NCBI GenBank assembly: GCA_002383425.1 | Contig: DFYV01000087.1 | Location: 1 to 6,790 of the forward strand | Direction: 5' to 3' | Source: Bacteroidales bacterium UBA4073 | GTDB taxonomy: Bacteria; Bacteroidota; Bacteroidia; Bacteroidales; Tenuifilaceae | Length of the DNA stretch: 6,790 nt | Part shown: one piece after another, positions 5,344 through 6,790 of the stretch | How the letters are laid out: each line of letters starts with the position of its first letter | Numbering within the stretch: position 1 is the stretch's first letter | Notes under the pieces: generated by a model | The model's input: only the letters and a program-made list of their open reading frames with translations | What the model was told of the DNA's origin: nothing | Databases searched by the model: none | Program-made: the position numbers and the translations under genes

Positions 5344-5994
5344 ATGATACACGAACTTGGCAAGCAGAACTCAATTCTTAACCAATTTATACTAGAGTTA
5401 AGAGATATGAATATCCAGAATGATTTTATGCGATTTCGCCGCAATCTTGAACGATGCGGTGAAATTTTTGCATACGAGCTGAGCAAGGAGTTGAGCTATA
5501 AAACTGTTAATGTTCAAACTCCGCTTGGCATTGCCGAAGTCTCGGTACCAACCGATAATGTTGTGTTGGCCACCATTTTGCGGGCTGGAATACCGTTGCA
5601 TCAGGGTATGCTGAATTACTTTGATAAGGCGCAGAATGCCTTTATATCGGCCTACCGAAAGTACGATAAGGATGGGACTTTCCGCATACAGTTCGAGTAT
5701 ATTTCAACCCCAAGTATCGAAGGGAAAACGCTGGTGCTTATCGATCCGATGTTAGCCACTGGTGCTTCCATGTTACTGGCCTATAAGGCCTTACTGGAAC
5801 ATGGTAAACCATCGCACACCCATATTGTTACTGTTATAGCCTCAAAGGAAGGTGTTAGCTATATGAAGCGCAATTTATCACCAGCTGAATCATCAATTTG
5901 GGTTGGGGCCATCGACGATGAGCTTACGGTTAAGTCATATATTGTACCAGGTTTAGGCGATGCGGGTGATTTGGCATATGGAAAAAAGGACTAA
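5344..5994 (+). CDS. upp: Uracil phosphoribosyltransferase
   Basis: A 216-residue cytoplasmic enzyme of pyrimidine salvage, converting uracil and PRPP to UMP and pyrophosphate. The PRPP-binding loop is clear: VLIDPMLATGAS at 131-142. The uracil-binding segment YIVPGLGDAGD is at 199-209 near the C-terminus, and ATILRAGIPLHQG (76-88) is the conserved flexible/active-site block. The N-terminal QNSILNQFILELRD fits the family start, so ATG 5344 is well supported and the protein is full length. It starts beside the divergent glycosylase gene and is transcribed alone. It converges on folK, with a shared hairpin between them. No attenuator or PyrR-type site is evident in the very short leader. Confidence 0.96.
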   Translation: MIHELGKQNSILNQFILELRDMNIQNDFMRFRRNLERCGEIFAYELSKELSYKTVNVQTPLGIAEVSVPTDNVVLATILRAGIPLHQGMLNYFDKAQNAFISAYRKYDKDGTFRIQFEYISTPSIEGKTLVLIDPMLATGASMLLAYKALLEHGKPSHTHIVTVIASKEGVSYMKRNLSPAESSIWVGAIDDELTVKSYIVPGLGDAGDLAYGKKD

Positions 5995-6076
5995 GCTGGT
6001 GGTATTATATTTGGGCAAACTCGTAATTATATCAAGTTTCGCTGGTTTATTAGGTACATCAACAAAAATAGCGGTA

Positions 6077-6107
6077 AAAATGCCACACTTTTAGGGGGCA
6101 TTATTTT
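6077..6107. terminator. Probable bidirectional terminator between upp and folK
   Basis: AATGCC (6079-6084) and GGCATT (6097-6102) form a 6-bp stem with a 12-base loop. ATTTT follows on the plus strand; on the minus strand the T run is TTTTT (complement of 6076-6080). The stem is short, so it is weaker than the other terminators here, but its position between two convergent genes fits. It begins 82 bases after the upp stop, and its right arm ends 21 bases from the folK stop. Confidence 0.5.
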
Positions 6108-6123
6108 AATGTTAGAAAGATTT

Positions 6124-6621
6124 TCAGGCGTTTACGGGTTCGTACTTCCAAACCTTTCCATTATCGGTGCAGGTTAATGCAATTTCGTTGATACTAATGG
6201 AGAAAAGAGGATGAATAAAATCAGGAGCAATTTCCCGGAGGGGTTCAACTATGAATCGCCGTTTATGCAATTGCTTGTGTGGAACAATAAGTTCAGGGGT
6301 GTATAGAATCAGGTGGTCGTAGAATAGCACATCGATATCCATGGTTCGTGATGAATACCCCTTGCCGTTTCGTTCACGTCCGAATTTTGACTCAATGTAT
6401 GATATTTCCAGCATAATGGCAGCAGGACTAAGGATAGTTTCAACCAGTAAAATCTGATTCAAAAAGTTGTTATCGCTCTCAAATCCCCATGGTTCCGATT
6501 CATATATCGATGACGAACTCTTAATAACTCCTATCCGGGCAGCTATTGCTTCACGGGCGTCAATTATTAGTTGATTCCTGTCGCCTAAATTGCCACCTAT
6601 TGATAGGTAAACTTTAGCCAT
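6124..6621 (-). CDS. folK: 2-amino-4-hydroxy-6-hydroxymethyldihydropteridine pyrophosphokinase (HPPK)
   Basis: A 165-residue folate-pathway kinase that transfers pyrophosphate from ATP to 6-hydroxymethyl-dihydropterin, making the substrate for dihydropteroate synthase. Landmarks: VYLSIGGNLGDR (4-15), the YESEPWGF pterin-binding loop (40-47), GRERNGKGYSSRTMDIDVLF (81-100) with Mg-binding Asp95 and Asp97 and Arg82/Arg92 at the same numbers as in E. coli HPPK, then VPHKQLHKRRF and EIAPDFIHP. E. coli Trp89 is Tyr here. The length fits the family (about 160), so it is not a fusion to a FolB or FolP domain. The frame extends to 6708, but ATG 6621 (MAKVYLSIGGN) gives the family N-terminus and lies just past a good -7 box, whereas the longer starts would lie upstream of that promoter. 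No other folate gene is in the window. Confidence 0.95.
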   Translation of the reverse strand: MAKVYLSIGGNLGDRNQLIIDAREAIAARIGVIKSSSSIYESEPWGFESDNNFLNQILLVETILSPAAIMLEISYIESKFGRERNGKGYSSRTMDIDVLFYDHLILYTPELIVPHKQLHKRRFIVEPLREIAPDFIHPLFSISINEIALTCTDNGKVWKYEPVNA

Positions 6622-6642
6622 ATCTTTCTTGATTAGATCAAG

Positions 6643-6650
6643 CAAACTTA
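6643..6650 (-). promoter_or_regulatory. Candidate -7 box for folK
   Basis: TAAGTTTG on the minus strand matches TAnnTTTG exactly and would start transcription near 6637, about 15 bases before ATG 6621. No good -33 TTTG is found at the expected distance, so the call rests on the -7 box and its position. It supports the short folK start. Confidence 0.45.
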
Positions 6651-6750
6651 TTGTTTTTTTAGTAAAAGTATTCATATTCCCAAAAAAAATATAAATTCTA
6701 ATTAACAAGATATTAACAACCAGCCAATTGTAATAAATGGTCAGATGAAA

Positions 6751-6790
6751 TTAGAAGGCAGAAGGTAGAAGAAGGCGGAAGAAGATAGAA
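6751..6790 (+). repeat. 10-bp polypurine tandem repeat, cut by window edge
   Basis: Four in-phase decamers run to the end of the window, starting at 6751, 6761, 6771 and 6781: TTAGAAGGCA, GAAGGTAGAA, GAAGGCGGAA and GAAGATAGAA. These are the same family, in another register, as the tract at 3921-4034. The array probably continues to the right. Like the first tract, it lies upstream of a minus-strand gene, here folK. Confidence 0.75.

Noticed and set aside
5275..5352. A 26-residue N-terminal extension of the glycosylase from ATG 5352
   Set aside because: It would overlap the upp start and promoter, and its Ile/Leu/Lys-rich sequence is what AT-rich intergenic DNA gives; ATG 5274 begins sequence consistent with the family.
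6622..6708. Longer FolK starts at 6675 or 6708
   Set aside because: HPPK proteins begin about where ATG 6621 lies, and an exact -7 box at 6643-6650 would place the transcript start downstream of the longer starts.

Overview
The window looks like chromosomal DNA of a Bacteroidota bacterium, probably of the Bacteroidales/Marinilabiliales type. Three things point there. The ClpP and trigger factor sequences have the Bacteroidetes form: ClpP has a long N-terminus and an IIEERQLN...DVFSRLMMDRIIFLG block, and trigger factor has a divergent middle domain. Genes lack Shine-Dalgarno sequences, and several starts are preceded by the Bacteroidetes -7 box TAnnTTTG. The intergenic DNA is AT-rich and full of the short dispersed repeats that litter these genomes. 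This is inference from sequence features, not a database placement.

Layout. Positions 1-803 hold no intact gene: a 68-bp perfect direct repeat, a GCAAAG-rich inverted-repeat element, a heptad repeat, an ACGGATT hairpin element and what looks like the decayed start of a SatD-like gene. At 804-1589 (+) is a probably exported serine hydrolase. It converges on clpP (1631-2299, -) and the two share one perfect bidirectional terminator. Upstream of clpP lies tig, trigger factor (2438-3784, -), with its own terminator and a recognisable promoter. Positions 3887-4650 are another gene-free stretch with a 10-bp polypurine tandem tract, a nested inverted-repeat element, heptad arrays in opposite orientations and duplicated short motifs. 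Then come an AlkA-type DNA glycosylase (4651-5274, -), divergent upp (5344-5994, +) and convergent folK (6124-6621, -). A second 10-bp purine tract runs off the right edge.

Function. tig and clpP form the conserved protein-folding/proteolysis pair; the usual third member, clpX, is not next to them. The other genes are single housekeeping units: pyrimidine salvage (upp), folate synthesis (folK), alkylation repair (glycosylase) and an esterase-like enzyme. I see no sign that they form one system. I found no new defence, mobile or biosynthetic system; the unusual content is the density and arrangement of non-coding repeats.
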